Shown here one piece after another: positions 1 to 8,298 of a DNA stretch of 39,459 bases. The stretch's first letter is position 1, and the number at the start of each line of letters is the position of its first letter. Below the pieces are notes generated by a model. That model had not been told where the DNA came from, ran no database searches, and saw only the letters and a program-made list of their open reading frames with translations. The stretch spans positions 1-39,459 of the forward strand of contig NZ_MAUD01000158.1 in NCBI RefSeq assembly GCF_001700515.1. The letters run 5' to 3'. The DNA comes from Streptomyces lushanensis. GTDB taxonomy: Bacteria; Actinomycetota; Actinomycetes; Streptomycetales; Streptomycetaceae. Position numbers and translations under genes: made by a program.

Positions 1-280
1 GCTTCGGGGCCCTATTACTAGCACGTAAGCCCAATATCCATAGCTAATGAAATCGGCCGATGACGACCATAACAACCGCTACAAGGTCCCGGCAAATGCC
101 AGCGGTCGGGGCTGTTTACTGTGGTTGCGATACTTCGATGTTGCGCGAAAATCTGTTGCTACGAAAGCGTCTTGGGATCACCTGCCAGCACCGACTGGGT
201 CTGCCGTCAACTTCTGCCCCGAGGCCACGACCCCCTTCAGCCTTATCGGCCTGAGGACATTTACTGGTAATCAACCAAAA

Positions 281-1060
281 TTATCGACCACCCCAAAGAT
301 CAGAATAGGCCGAACCTAAAGTGCCAACCGCCGCAACGGCAGTCACGAGGAGCGCCCCGAATGCAACCCTTTCCATGGTATCGAGATTCTTCCACCATCC
401 ACCATCAGCGATCTCTCCAACGACATTTAGTTGCGCTTTAGATTTCACCTTTCCTGACACGCCGAGCAGATTTATAACCGCGAACACCACCGAAGCAATC
501 AGGATGCTTGCAGAGGCAGCCAACCAACCATCTATCCGCTCCACATTTTCACGTAAAGCAAAAAAAGCAGCCACCCATGCCAATCCCCCTGCAACTAGCC
601 CGATCCGCCTCGCGGTGCGACTTTGCTTGACCCACGGACGCTCCTCCCCTGCAACAGGCTCAAGGAGTGCTCGAATACGTGCAGCCTGACCATGAACCCA
701 AGTGGCGTCTCCGCTTCGAATCGACACCCGAACTCCCAGCGTACTGAAATCTATTCTCACACTCCTCTCTATTTCATAGTAGCTAAAATCCAGTTCAGAC
801 CAGATTTCTGGATCTCCAGGCGTTGGCGATGCTGCAACAGCAGAAACAAGCTCCTCCAAGCTCTTTCGGGTGAAGGTTGTTCCGCTTCGAGTCGTCGAGA
901 ATTCGAGTTGCTCCGGATTGACCCCCTCCGAAGCCACAGCGAAGAGTCGATCTAGCAGGGAACGCCCCACTTTGTACGTATGGAACTGGAGGCGGCTCAT
1001 TGTAAAGTCACGTGGCTCAGGCACGACCGTATTCTGCACCAATCGCAACGGGACATCCAA
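281..1060 (-). CDS. Hypothetical membrane protein, three predicted TM segments
   Basis: I do not recognise this 259-residue protein. The first 150 residues look soluble and mixed alpha/beta, with a stretch around 88-118 (acidic, then alternating beta-like residues). Three hydrophobic segments follow at about 153-169, 179-199 and 231-250, and the C-terminus is short. Between TM2 and TM3 is a basic loop of about 30 residues. No signal peptide, enzyme motif or nucleotide-binding motif is visible. A second possible start is the ATG at 1000 (residue 21); neither has a strong ribosome binding site. Base composition is clearly less GC-rich than the genes after 4.3 kb, which suggests acquired DNA. 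It stands alone: nothing supported lies in the 280 bases downstream of its stop or in the 1.5 kb upstream. It is probably a real gene because the frame is long in AT-richer DNA, but its function is unknown. Confidence 0.6.
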   Translation of the reverse strand: MDVPLRLVQNTVVPEPRDFTMSRLQFHTYKVGRSLLDRLFAVASEGVNPEQLEFSTTRSGTTFTRKSLEELVSAVAASPTPGDPEIWSELDFSYYEIERSVRIDFSTLGVRVSIRSGDATWVHGQAARIRALLEPVAGEERPWVKQSRTARRIGLVAGGLAWVAAFFALRENVERIDGWLAASASILIASVVFAVINLLGVSGKVKSKAQLNVVGEIADGGWWKNLDTMERVAFGALLVTAVAAVGTLGSAYSDLWGGR

Positions 1061-2562
1061 GGGTTCCGTACCGAGCCTAAAGATCGTTTCAAGGCTGTTC
1101 TACCAAGACTTAGTCCAACATGCCGTCCGGCTCATCAAGGCTCAGGCACCACAGCGTGGCTCTGCCGGATACGGACTCCTCTGCCCTTACCGCCCACTTC
1201 AACCCACCACCCCCTGCCAGTCATCCCATCTACTGCCGTCCCATACATCGTGGGGCCGGCGTGCTTTCTGGCGTCCAGGTGGAACGCACCACTGTATGAA
1301 CGACCTGGATGACAGGGGCCGCGCCTACTCAGCTCTGTCTGGAACGTCGGCAGGCGGGATGACAGCCCCCACCACACTCAACCCGCACCCGCCGAAAACC
1401 GCCGCCATACCAGGGCCAAGGCCCCACCTGAGGGTCGTGGTCCGTTGGCCAGCGGACATACCGATTACTCAACCGGCCAGATTCCTGAAAAGGCAAGAGA
1501 CGTCGGGCCCGGGCAAGGAAGCCACCGGTGAGGCCCTGCTGGGCAGATGGCTTCCCTCATGCGCGGAACGACCCTGCCGACTGAGCTCCTTCGCCGCCCC
1601 GCCTGAACCTCCCCGATAGGGGTGGCCGTTTCCGCCAGGGCTCCGAAAGTAGCGCCCTCTCGTGGGGATCCCAGGGACTTCCCCCCTCCGCCACCCCGCC
1701 CAAGCGGTGGGGCTTGAAACCGTAGTGGCAGTTGTAGCTCAGCCGGGACCTGATCATCGAGCACGCAGTTGGATTTGGTCCGTGGGTGGTCCGTGCGCGG
1801 TGGCTCAGGGCGGTACAGCAGCGATGCAGGGTGAGACAGGATGTGCAGAGGCGGGGCACCGGGATCGTTCGGTGCCCCGCCTCATCTGCGGTTATAGGCA
1901 GTGGGTGAACTTCAACGGTTCGTCGTCCGTGGGGCGTTCAGGGCCGCTGCGGATTTCAAGACCGTTCCCTTAGGCCGCTCGGGCAACCCACCCACGCCCC
2001 GCCCACCAGCGACGGAGCGGGTACAGCCTACCGGCTGCCGGATCGGGCTGTGCGGCACTGGCGACAGGATGGTCACGACCCACAGATCTCACCGTCAGTC
2101 CCGCCACCACGACACGCCGAGGGCGACAGCAGGGCGCGCTCGGTGATGCGCTCGTACCGGTCAAAGCCATGCGCCGTTCCCCTGCCTTGTCCGCGCCTCT
2201 GTGTGCGTCGTCTTCAGCCGGCCTGTGCCCGGATCTTTGCTGCGGGCGGGTCGGGAAGTAATTGCTTCACGGCGTCCATGTCCGAATGCGCATCGATCCA
2301 TCGGTCATTGACACAGCGTTATCGCTGTTTTTATCCCGGAGCCGAATTGATGCCGGAGCGTGCGCCGGATCGGCCTCGGGGGTTGGGATGGCTGTTGAGG
2401 CGCACTGCCGTCCGGCCGGAATGGCAAGTCTGTTACCAGCCAGTTCTAGGATGCTTCGGCAGGATTAGACAAAAGGCGCAATTACGAGACTTTCAGGGTC
2501 TCGCGGGTAAACCTGGCACATTCTTCAGGAATTAGCACGTCAGGAGGCATGCAAATAATCCC
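1061..2562. other. Gene-poor stretch, no supported coding region
   Basis: About 1.5 kb in which no open frame has a convincing product, start site or codon bias. The frames present are short, overlap each other on both strands and encode Pro/Arg/Gly-rich sequence typical of random GC-rich DNA. The only clear structure is the long perfect hairpin at 1848-1883. I saw no tRNA, integrase or transposase remnant. It may be decayed accessory DNA or spacer between acquired genes. Confidence 0.5.
1848..1883. terminator. Perfect 14-bp GC-rich hairpin, terminator-like
   Basis: GAGGCGGGGCACCG (1848-1861) is followed by an 8-nt loop and its exact complement (1870-1883). There is no T-run, as is common for Streptomyces terminators. 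No supported gene lies next to it on either strand, so either the gene it served has decayed or a short or non-coding transcript ends here. Confidence 0.55.
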
Positions 2563-2590
2563 TTGCCAATCCGACCGGACGAGTTATGAT
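2563..2590 (+). promoter_or_regulatory. Predicted sigma-70-type promoter of the I36 inhibitor gene
   Basis: TTGCCA (2563-2568) and TATGAT (2585-2590) are 16 bp apart, a close match to the vegetative consensus and unusually good for this GC-rich genome. Transcription would start near 2597, giving a leader of about 110 nt before the ATG at 2707. Confidence 0.55.
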
Positions 2591-2706
2591 TTTTTTCGTC
2601 GCGCCGGGTCATTCGATGAGTCCGGCCACCTTCCACGGAGGGTAAAGAGGCTCCTCATGTGACCATCACATTCCGGCTTCGCAGCCGGAAAGAGAAGGGG
2701 AACGCA

Positions 2707-3102
2707 ATGAAGAAGATACGCGTTGCAGCCGTATCCGCAGCCCTGGCCGTCGCTTCCATCGGCCTCACGGCCACGACCGCACAAGCGGCACACAATTGCC
2801 ATGCGCCTTACCTGTGCCTGTACTACAACTCCAACCAGCAGGGCGCGTGGATGACAAGCGGCAGCGACATACCCGACTTTGCCGGATATCAGTTCAACAA
2901 CTTCGGCACGACATCGGCGGGATTCGGCCAGAACGTGAAGAACAACGCCGCGTCGGCCTCCCACGGAGGGATAACGGCGCAGACGGCTCGCGTCTATTAC
3001 AACTCCAACTACTCCGGCGTCTACGACGACGTGGTACCGAACAGCAGCCGCAACCTGGTCAACACTTACAACGAGAACGCTTCGCTTCACTTCTTCTGGT
3101 AG
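2707..3102 (+). CDS. Secreted peptidase inhibitor family I36 protein
   Basis: The 131-residue protein starts MKKIRV and has a Sec signal peptide of about 26 residues (AQA-A cleavage likely). The mature part is a small secreted beta-rich domain with the pattern C-x5-C-LYYNSN near its start, a later repeat YYNSNYSG, and an aromatic C-terminus. This matches the peptidase inhibitor I36 family of Streptomyces (related to the SMI metalloprotease inhibitor; beta/gamma-crystallin-like fold). The first two Cys probably form a disulfide. The ATG at 2707 is chosen because an AGAAGGGG ribosome binding site precedes it and the signal peptide begins there; an in-frame upstream ATG at 2659 would add a charged tail before the signal. 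It has its own promoter upstream and a terminator just after. The target protease is unknown; inference only. Confidence 0.85.
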   Translation: MKKIRVAAVSAALAVASIGLTATTAQAAHNCHAPYLCLYYNSNQQGAWMTSGSDIPDFAGYQFNNFGTTSAGFGQNVKNNAASASHGGITAQTARVYYNSNYSGVYDDVVPNSSRNLVNTYNENASLHFFW

Positions 3103-3156
3103 AGCGTGATCGGCACGGACAAGGATCAGGAAGCCAGGCGAATCGTGCAGTAAATT

Positions 3157-3199
3157 CCAGGCCCTGCCTTTTCATGTGACCGGGGCGGGGCCTGGGGTT
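3157..3199 (+). terminator. Rho-independent-like terminator after the I36 gene
   Basis: CCAGGCCCTGCC (3157-3168) pairs with GGCGGGGCCTGG (3184-3195) with one G-T wobble and a 15-nt loop. A GGTTTTC tail follows. It lies 55 bp after the inhibitor stop and just before the lipoprotein start. Confidence 0.65.
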
Positions 3200-3217
3200 T
3201 TCACCGACAGAGTAGGC

Positions 3218-4174
3218 ATGATAAATATGCTCGCCAATAAGCGAAGTGTTGCCTTTATTGGCATCGCGAGCGTTGCATCGCTGCTCGTAACAGGGTGCTC
3301 AGTGGATCACGCGGCGCCGGACGGACCGCCATCATCCGGTGCTCAGCCGAAGGGATCGGCTCTCCGACCCAGCGTCAATCTGAGGCTTCCTGTCGAAGAA
3401 TATCTTTTCTCGGACTCCGAAATCAAGGCCGTTCTGCAGGCTCAACGTACCCTCGTGCAGCAGTGCATGCGCCGCTTCGGAGTCTCCCACGACTTCGGTT
3501 CACCTGGCCCCTCCACGGGGCCTCGTAGTCTCATGGACCGCAGATACGGTGTGACCGATGAACAAATGGCGCGGAGCTACGGCTATCATCTCGGCGATCG
3601 TGATCCGCGTGCTCATCCCGTCACGCAATCCTCGCCGCCCACAGGAAAAGCCTACACAGTACTGACGGGAAAAACTGAGTCTGCCACGGACAAGGAAACG
3701 CCGGCACTCGCCTCGAGTGATGTGCCTTCGGTGAACGGAATGCGGGTGTCGGCCGATGGTTGTGTGGGGGAAGCGACCAAAAAAATCGCCGGATCCGGTC
3801 ACGTCGGGTCGGGTGATTTGGCTCAGGATCTCAACGGGCAAAGCTTTAACATCACCAAGGCAAACCCTGACGTGACCAGGGCCTTCCGCTCCTGGTCGCG
3901 CTGCATGAAGGACAAAGGATTTTCGTATCCCGATCCTTTTGCCGCGATGGCCGACAACCGATTTCAGGGCAAGGAGCCCGTACCGGCAGAGATTCAGGTG
4001 GCCACAGCCGATGTCGGCTGCAAGGGACAGGTGGATCTGGTCGACGTCTGGTTCACGGCGGAGACTTCCCTCCAGAGGTCGCTGATCAAGAAGAATAAAT
4101 CAGCTCTGGATGCGGCGATCAAGAACAAGGAATCTCAGCTCGCAACAGCGTCCCGCATAAATCGCGCCGAATGA
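3218..4174 (+). CDS. Secreted lipoprotein of unknown function
   Basis: The 318-residue protein has a lipoprotein signal: basic N-terminus (ANKR), a hydrophobic core and lipobox LVTGC with the lipidated Cys at residue 27, then a Ser/Pro/Gly-rich linker. The mature part carries spaced Cys residues in QQCMRRFG, DGCVGE, SRCMKDKGF and VGCKGQ contexts, suggesting two disulfides, and ends in a helical Lys/Gln-rich tail. I recognise the general pattern as a Streptomyces lipoprotein family (a C-M-x-x-x-G-F/V motif, seen twice) but no characterised function. Start: the ATG at 3218 gives the cleanest signal peptide; the ATG at 3227 is possible. A terminator hairpin sits between it and the I36 gene, so it probably has its own promoter inside 3100-3217, although some read-through is possible. 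Base composition is less GC-rich than the core genes. Confidence 0.7.
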   Translation: MINMLANKRSVAFIGIASVASLLVTGCSVDHAAPDGPPSSGAQPKGSALRPSVNLRLPVEEYLFSDSEIKAVLQAQRTLVQQCMRRFGVSHDFGSPGPSTGPRSLMDRRYGVTDEQMARSYGYHLGDRDPRAHPVTQSSPPTGKAYTVLTGKTESATDKETPALASSDVPSVNGMRVSADGCVGEATKKIAGSGHVGSGDLAQDLNGQSFNITKANPDVTRAFRSWSRCMKDKGFSYPDPFAAMADNRFQGKEPVPAEIQVATADVGCKGQVDLVDVWFTAETSLQRSLIKKNKSALDAAIKNKESQLATASRINRAE

Positions 4175-4230
4175 ATTCCGATCACGACTTGCTGAGCGTT
4201 CGCGATCCTGCGCGCGAGACAGTCATATGA

Positions 4231-4267
4231 GTGAGGGGGCTGCCGAAGTGTTCGGCAGCCCCCTCAC
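4231..4267. terminator. Strong bidirectional terminator, 17-bp perfect stem
   Basis: GTGAGGGGGCTGCCGAA (4231-4247) and its exact complement (4251-4267) are separated by a 3-nt loop. It lies between the convergent lipoprotein (+) and htrA (-) genes and should stop both transcripts. It also marks the visible change from AT-richer to typical Streptomyces composition. Confidence 0.85.
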
Positions 4268-4342
4268 GTGCAGCTTTGGTGGCGAGCTGCGACGAGTCCG
4301 GGATCTCGGGCCCAGGTTCAGGAGTCGGCGGTCACCGGTCGG

Positions 4343-5989
4343 TCAGCTCTCGCCCTTGCGTTCGCCCAGGGTGACCTGCACCTTGGACTCCTTGCCGTCG
4401 CGGATGTAGGTGAGGGTCACCTTGTCGCCCGGCTTGTGGGTCCAGATCTGGCCGATCAGGGTGGGGCCGCTGTCGATCGGGGTGTCGTTGAACTTGGTGA
4501 TGACGTCACCCGCCTTGAGGCCGGCCTTGGCAGCCGGGCCGTTCGGGGTGACGGCCGGGACGCCGCCCTCGCCCTGGGGCGAGATGGTGGCACCCTCGCC
4601 GCCCTCGGTCATCGTGACCGTGGCGCCGATCAGCGGGTACACCGGCTGGCCCGTCTCGATGAGCTGTTCGGCGACGTTCTTCGCCTGGTTGATCGGGATC
4701 GCGAAGCCGAGGCCGATGGAGCCCGCCTGGGACTGGCCCAGGCCGCCGCTGCCCGCCGACTGGATGGCCGAGTTGATACCGATGACCGCGCCGCGGGCGT
4801 CCAACAGCGGGCCGCCGGAGTTGCCGGGGTTGATGGAGGCGTCGGTCTGGAGGGCGCTCATGTACGAGTTGCTGGCGCCGGAGCCGTCGCCCGAGGCGAC
4901 CGGGCGGTTCTTGGCGCTGATGATGCCCGTGGTCACGGTGTTGGAGAGACCGAAGGGAGCGCCGATGGCGATCGTCGAGTCGCCGACCGCGACCTGGTCG
5001 GAGTTGGCGAGCGGGAGCGGGGTCAGACCGGGGGGCGCCTTCTTGAGCTTCACCACCGCCACGTCGTAGCCCTCGGCGCGGCCGACGACCTCGGCGTCGT
5101 ACTTGTCGCCGTTCGAGAACGTCGCGGTCAGGTCGCCGCCGTTCGCCGCGGAGGCCACCACATGGTTGTTGGTGAGGATGTGGCCCTGCTTGTCGTAGAC
5201 GAAGCCGGTGCCGGTGCCGCCCTCGCCGTTGCCGCCCTGCGCCTCGATGGTGACCACGCTCGGCAGCGACTTCTGGGCCACCGCCGCGACCGTGCCGGAC
5301 TCGCGCTTGACGTCCTTGGGAGCGTCCGCCGCGGCGACCGTCGTCGAACCGGCCCCGCCGTCGTCGTTGCGCTCCGAGGCCCAGTAGCCGACTCCGCCGC
5401 CGATACCGCCCGCGATCAGCGCGGCCGCGAGCACGGCGGTGATGAGTCCGCCCTGGCGCCTGCGCGTCGGCCGGGGCTCCTGGCCGGGCTCCGGGGCACC
5501 CCACTGCGGGCCACCGCCGCCACCGCCCATGGAACCGTCCCCGCCGCCTCCGTAAGCGGCGTACGACGGGATCACGGGCGGAGGCGGGGGCCAGCCTGCG
5601 TCCGCCGCGTGCCCCGTCTCGGAAGCGCCCTTCGGGCCGCCCGCGGGGTCACCGCCCTGCACGTTCCCGCCCTGCGCCCCGCCGGACGCTCCGTCCGGAT
5701 GCCCCGGTTGCGCGCCCGCGCCCGGCTGCGCGCCGGAGCCCGGATACCCGCCCGCGCCCGGCTGGGCATCCCCGCCCGGTTGTGCGCCCCTGTGCTGTCC
5801 GTCCTCGTACGCGCCCCCCGCGCCCCCCTGCGAGCCTGTCCGCGGGTCCGTCTGCGCCGTCGGCTCCTGCCAGCTCTCTCGCGGACCGGAGGGCGGACCG
5901 GACGGGGGTGTGCCCTGGGGAGCGGCATCCGGCACGGGAGGTACGGACGGGCCGCCGGGGGCCGCAGTGCCCTCGTTCTCAGTGCTCAC
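4343..5989 (-). CDS. HtrA/DegP-family trypsin-like serine protease with PDZ domain
   Basis: The 548-residue membrane-anchored protease acts outside the cell membrane in protein quality control. Order: a Pro/Gly/Gln-rich disordered cytosolic N-terminus (about 1-190, with repeated AQPGAG-like units), one TM segment (GGLITAVLAAALIAGG), the S1C protease domain and a C-terminal PDZ domain (GPAAKAGLKAGDVITKF). The catalytic triad is complete: His276 (TNNHVV), Asp309 (YDVAVV) and Ser391 (GNSGGP). The GTG at 5989 is chosen because GAGGAGA precedes it at good spacing and the next residues, STENEGT, match the family start; the ATG at 6112 would need an implausible Arg-rich lead. It is transcribed alone toward the shared terminator. 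Neighbouring secreted genes include a peptidase inhibitor, but no functional link is shown. Confidence 0.93.
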   Translation of the reverse strand: MSTENEGTAAPGGPSVPPVPDAAPQGTPPSGPPSGPRESWQEPTAQTDPRTGSQGGAGGAYEDGQHRGAQPGGDAQPGAGGYPGSGAQPGAGAQPGHPDGASGGAQGGNVQGGDPAGGPKGASETGHAADAGWPPPPPVIPSYAAYGGGGDGSMGGGGGGPQWGAPEPGQEPRPTRRRQGGLITAVLAAALIAGGIGGGVGYWASERNDDGGAGSTTVAAADAPKDVKRESGTVAAVAQKSLPSVVTIEAQGGNGEGGTGTGFVYDKQGHILTNNHVVASAANGGDLTATFSNGDKYDAEVVGRAEGYDVAVVKLKKAPPGLTPLPLANSDQVAVGDSTIAIGAPFGLSNTVTTGIISAKNRPVASGDGSGASNSYMSALQTDASINPGNSGGPLLDARGAVIGINSAIQSAGSGGLGQSQAGSIGLGFAIPINQAKNVAEQLIETGQPVYPLIGATVTMTEGGEGATISPQGEGGVPAVTPNGPAAKAGLKAGDVITKFNDTPIDSGPTLIGQIWTHKPGDKVTLTYIRDGKESKVQVTLGERKGES

Positions 5990-6234
5990 AGCTCTTTCTC
6001 CTCGGGTCCACATCAGTCTTCGGCAAGAGTTCCGCAGAGTTCCGCCGCGCGAGTCAGTTCCGTCGTGCAGGTTTCCGTGACGGCGCAAGTATCTGCGGTC
6101 AGCTTTTCCCACGGCACGTCAGACCACTGTAAGCAGGACCTGTGCGTCTGTCCGCCATCCTTTATTTCGGACAAAAGGATCGCATCTTGATCCGACCGGC
6201 CGGAGAACCCCATCCGTTCACCCGCCTACCCGGT

Positions 6235-6258
6235 CACGATGACACCATGACGCGGTGA
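6235..6258 (+). promoter_or_regulatory. Possible -10 element and three-codon upstream frame before the GDPD gene
   Basis: CACGAT (6235-6240) sits 6 nt before ATG ACG CGG TGA (6247-6258), whose stop overlaps the GTG start of the next gene (6255). If CACGAT is a -10 box, the message would begin on this tiny frame. The hexamer is a weak match, so this is tentative. Confidence 0.25.
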
Positions 6259-7055
6259 CCCAAGCACGACAGCACAGCATCCAGGTCGTCGCCCACCGCG
6301 GAGCCTCCGAGGACGCACCGGAGCACACCCTGGCCGCCTACACCAAGGCCATCGAGGACGGCGCCGACGCACTGGAGTGCGATGTACGGCTCACCGCCGA
6401 CGGACATCTCGTCTGTGTCCACGACCGCCGGGTGAACCGCACGTCCAACGGACGCGGTGCCGTCTCCGCCCTGGAGCTGGCCGAACTCGCGGCGCTCGAC
6501 TTCGGCTCGTGGAAGGACAGCGAGGAGAGCCCGGACTGGCGGGACCGCGAATTCACCTCCGTACTGACGCTGGAGCGGCTGCTGGAACTGATCGCGGACG
6601 CGGGCCGCCCCATCGAGCTGGCCATCGAGACCAAACATCCGACCCGCTGGGCCGGACAGGTGGAGGAACGGCTGCTGCACCTGCTGGGACGCTTCGGTCT
6701 GAACGATCCGGCACCGGACGAGTCGGCCGTGCGGATCATGAGCTTCTCCGCGCGCTCGCTGCACCGGATCGCCGACGCCGCGCCGACACTGCCGACCGTC
6801 TATCTGATGCAGTTCCTCTCGCTGCGGCTGCGTGACGGGCGGCTGCCCGCCGGCGCGCGGATCGCGGGTCCCGGGATGCGGATCGTCCGCAACCATCCCG
6901 ACTACATCGCACGGCTGCACAAGGCGGGCCACCGTGTCCATGTCTGGACGGTGAATGAGCCGGAAGACGTCGATCTCTGTGTGCGCCTCGGCGTGGAAGC
7001 GATCATCACCAATCGCCCCAAACAGGTTCTGTCCCAGCTCGGCCGTCTTTCCTGA
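6255..7055 (+). CDS. Glycerophosphodiester phosphodiesterase
   Basis: The 266-residue protein hydrolyses glycerophosphodiesters to glycerol 3-phosphate and an alcohol. It is a GDPD/PI-PLC-like TIM barrel with the family signature: HRG at 14-16, Glu41 and Asp43 (ALECDVRLTADG), and His56 (VCVHD). The later strand motifs ELAIETK and HVWTVNEPEDV (which ends the barrel in this family) are also present. Length is typical for the cytosolic form, and no signal peptide is visible. The GTG at 6255 overlaps the stop of a three-codon upstream frame; no better start exists. It is divergent from htrA with about 265 bp between them, which must hold both promoters. Nothing in the neighbourhood shows its substrate source; lipid turnover is the usual role. 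Confidence 0.92.
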   Translation: MTQARQHSIQVVAHRGASEDAPEHTLAAYTKAIEDGADALECDVRLTADGHLVCVHDRRVNRTSNGRGAVSALELAELAALDFGSWKDSEESPDWRDREFTSVLTLERLLELIADAGRPIELAIETKHPTRWAGQVEERLLHLLGRFGLNDPAPDESAVRIMSFSARSLHRIADAAPTLPTVYLMQFLSLRLRDGRLPAGARIAGPGMRIVRNHPDYIARLHKAGHRVHVWTVNEPEDVDLCVRLGVEAIITNRPKQVLSQLGRLS

Positions 7056-7308
7056 CACGCCGTGCACATGCCGTACGCACTGCCTCGACACGCCATAGGC
7101 ATCACCGCACATATTGACCGATAAATCCGCCCGATATGAACGCACCGAATGGTGACGGGCAGTGCGGCCGAAGAGTACGGGGAGTGCACCGGCGCGTTCG
7201 ATGCGTATTCGAGGGTTACGAGTGCGTCAAAGGCTCTCGCCTGGCCGGTTTCCGGTCCAGGCCAATGGGGCATCCACATCGTGGCGTGGGGCAAAGGAGG
7301 TCTCGGGG

Positions 7309-7884
7309 GTGGCGTTTGTGGTGGCACAAGAAGTGCCCACGTCGTCGTGCATGGCCGTTGTTCCCCATGGCCCTGCGGGCGTGGGAGAAGCGCGACACCG
7401 GATGCGGGAGCAGTTGAGCCGCAGCGGGGTGTCGGCAGCGGTGGTCGACGATGCCGTATTGATCCTTTCCGAACTGGTCAGCAACGCATGTCGGCATGGC
7501 AGACCACTGGGACACGAGCAGATCGGCGACGGCGACATCCGTGCCGAGTGGCGCGTCGACAAGGCCGGACGGCTGATCGTCGAGGTGACGGACGGTGGCG
7601 GCCCGACGCGACCGATTCCCGCGACGCCCTCGGTCACGGCCCGTGGTGGCCGCGGGCTCAACATCATCTCGGCGCTCGCCCAGGAATGGGGCGTGCGGGA
7701 CAGCGCGTCCGGCGAGGTCACCGTGTGGGTGATAGTCGCCGCCGTGCACCGGCGCAATGATCTCGCTACGCGCGTCACAGGCCCGGACACGGACGAGCTG
7801 GAGTTGGATGAGCTGGACGAGCTCGAGGGGCTGGACGGCTTGGACGGGCTCGCCTTCGCGGATCCCTTCGACGAGGCGAGCTGA
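7309..7884 (+). CDS. ATP-binding protein, RsbW-like HATPase (anti-sigma/regulatory type)
   Basis: The 191-residue protein has a GHKL/HATPase_c fold of the serine-kinase anti-sigma type. The N-box is LSELVSNACRHG (Glu55, Asn59), the G1-like box is VEVTDGGGPTRP and the G2 box GGRGLNII; the ATP-lid is short. The C-terminus ends in an acidic Asp/Glu/Leu-rich tail (DELELDELDELEGLDG-type), unusual for RsbW and perhaps a docking or stability element. The GTG at 7309 is chosen because AAAGGAGG lies at 7293-7300 with an 8-nt spacer; the frame stays open upstream to 7162, but that lead has no ribosome binding site. Streptomyces carries many such ATPases, most without known partners. No antagonist or sigma gene is adjacent. 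Confidence 0.85.
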   Translation: MAFVVAQEVPTSSCMAVVPHGPAGVGEARHRMREQLSRSGVSAAVVDDAVLILSELVSNACRHGRPLGHEQIGDGDIRAEWRVDKAGRLIVEVTDGGGPTRPIPATPSVTARGGRGLNIISALAQEWGVRDSASGEVTVWVIVAAVHRRNDLATRVTGPDTDELELDELDELEGLDGLDGLAFADPFDEAS

Positions 7885-7945
7885 TGTGCGGGCCGCCTGA
7901 GCCCGCGGAACGGCGGGCCATGACCTGATGGGGTCGGCGCCGGCC

Positions 7946-7988
7946 TGACGGTAGGGGCTCTCCGGGGACATGACGGTACGGGCTCTCC
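7946..7988. repeat. Direct repeat of 18 bp, 25-bp phase
   Basis: TGACGGTAGGGGCTCTCC (7946-7963) recurs at 7971-7988 with one change (C for G). The phase is about two and a half helical turns. It could be a duplicated operator or a chance duplication. Confidence 0.6.
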
Positions 7989-8075
7989 AGTGCCGGGGCA
8001 GCTCGCGCCCTCGGAGCACCCCATGTCCCGGGCCGCCCGCGGTGTGAGCATGACGGACGACGTGAACCGAGGGCC

Positions 8076-8176
8076 GGTCCGAGCCGAGGACCGCGCGGAG
8101 CCGAGAACCGGTCCGAGCCGAAGACGGCCGGGGCTGAAAACCGGTCCGAGCCGAAAACCGCGCGGAGCCGAGGACC
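8076..8176. repeat. Three tandem units of about 34 bp
   Basis: Units are 8076-8109, 8110-8142 and 8143-8176. Each starts GGTCCGAGCCGA and ends ACC. Units one and three are nearly identical and the middle one is diverged. Each unit contains a degenerate internal GAGCCGA repeat. Confidence 0.75.
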
Positions 8177-8298
8177 GGGCGGAGGCCCGCCGGGCGGCGG
8201 GCCGGTTCTTCGCGCGCCGCGTCGCGCCCCCCGCGCTGTCCGTCCGTACGGCTAGGCTCGCGCCGACATCGCACCGCCGCTACGGGAGAAGCCACACC

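Larger units (their letters stand above)
7885..8298. other. Repeat-containing spacer upstream of the DUF5926 gene
   Basis: This 414-bp spacer has no convincing gene. It holds a small hairpin at 7901-7918 (GCCCGC/GCGGGC), a direct repeat at 7946-7988, three 34-bp tandem units at 8076-8176, and a TAGGCT box near 8252 that could be the -10 of the downstream gene. Confidence 0.5.

Noticed and set aside
1730..1800. tRNA-like sequence (GTTGTAGCTCAGCCGGG) suggesting an attachment site
   Set aside because: Only a D-arm-like stretch is present; no anticodon stem, T-arm (GGTTCGANTCC) or acceptor pairing could be found.
4268..6190. Long open frame on the plus strand (640 codons) opposite htrA
   Set aside because: It is the antisense shadow of a well-supported protease gene; composition is Ala/Gly/Arg/Val/Asp-rich with no domain.
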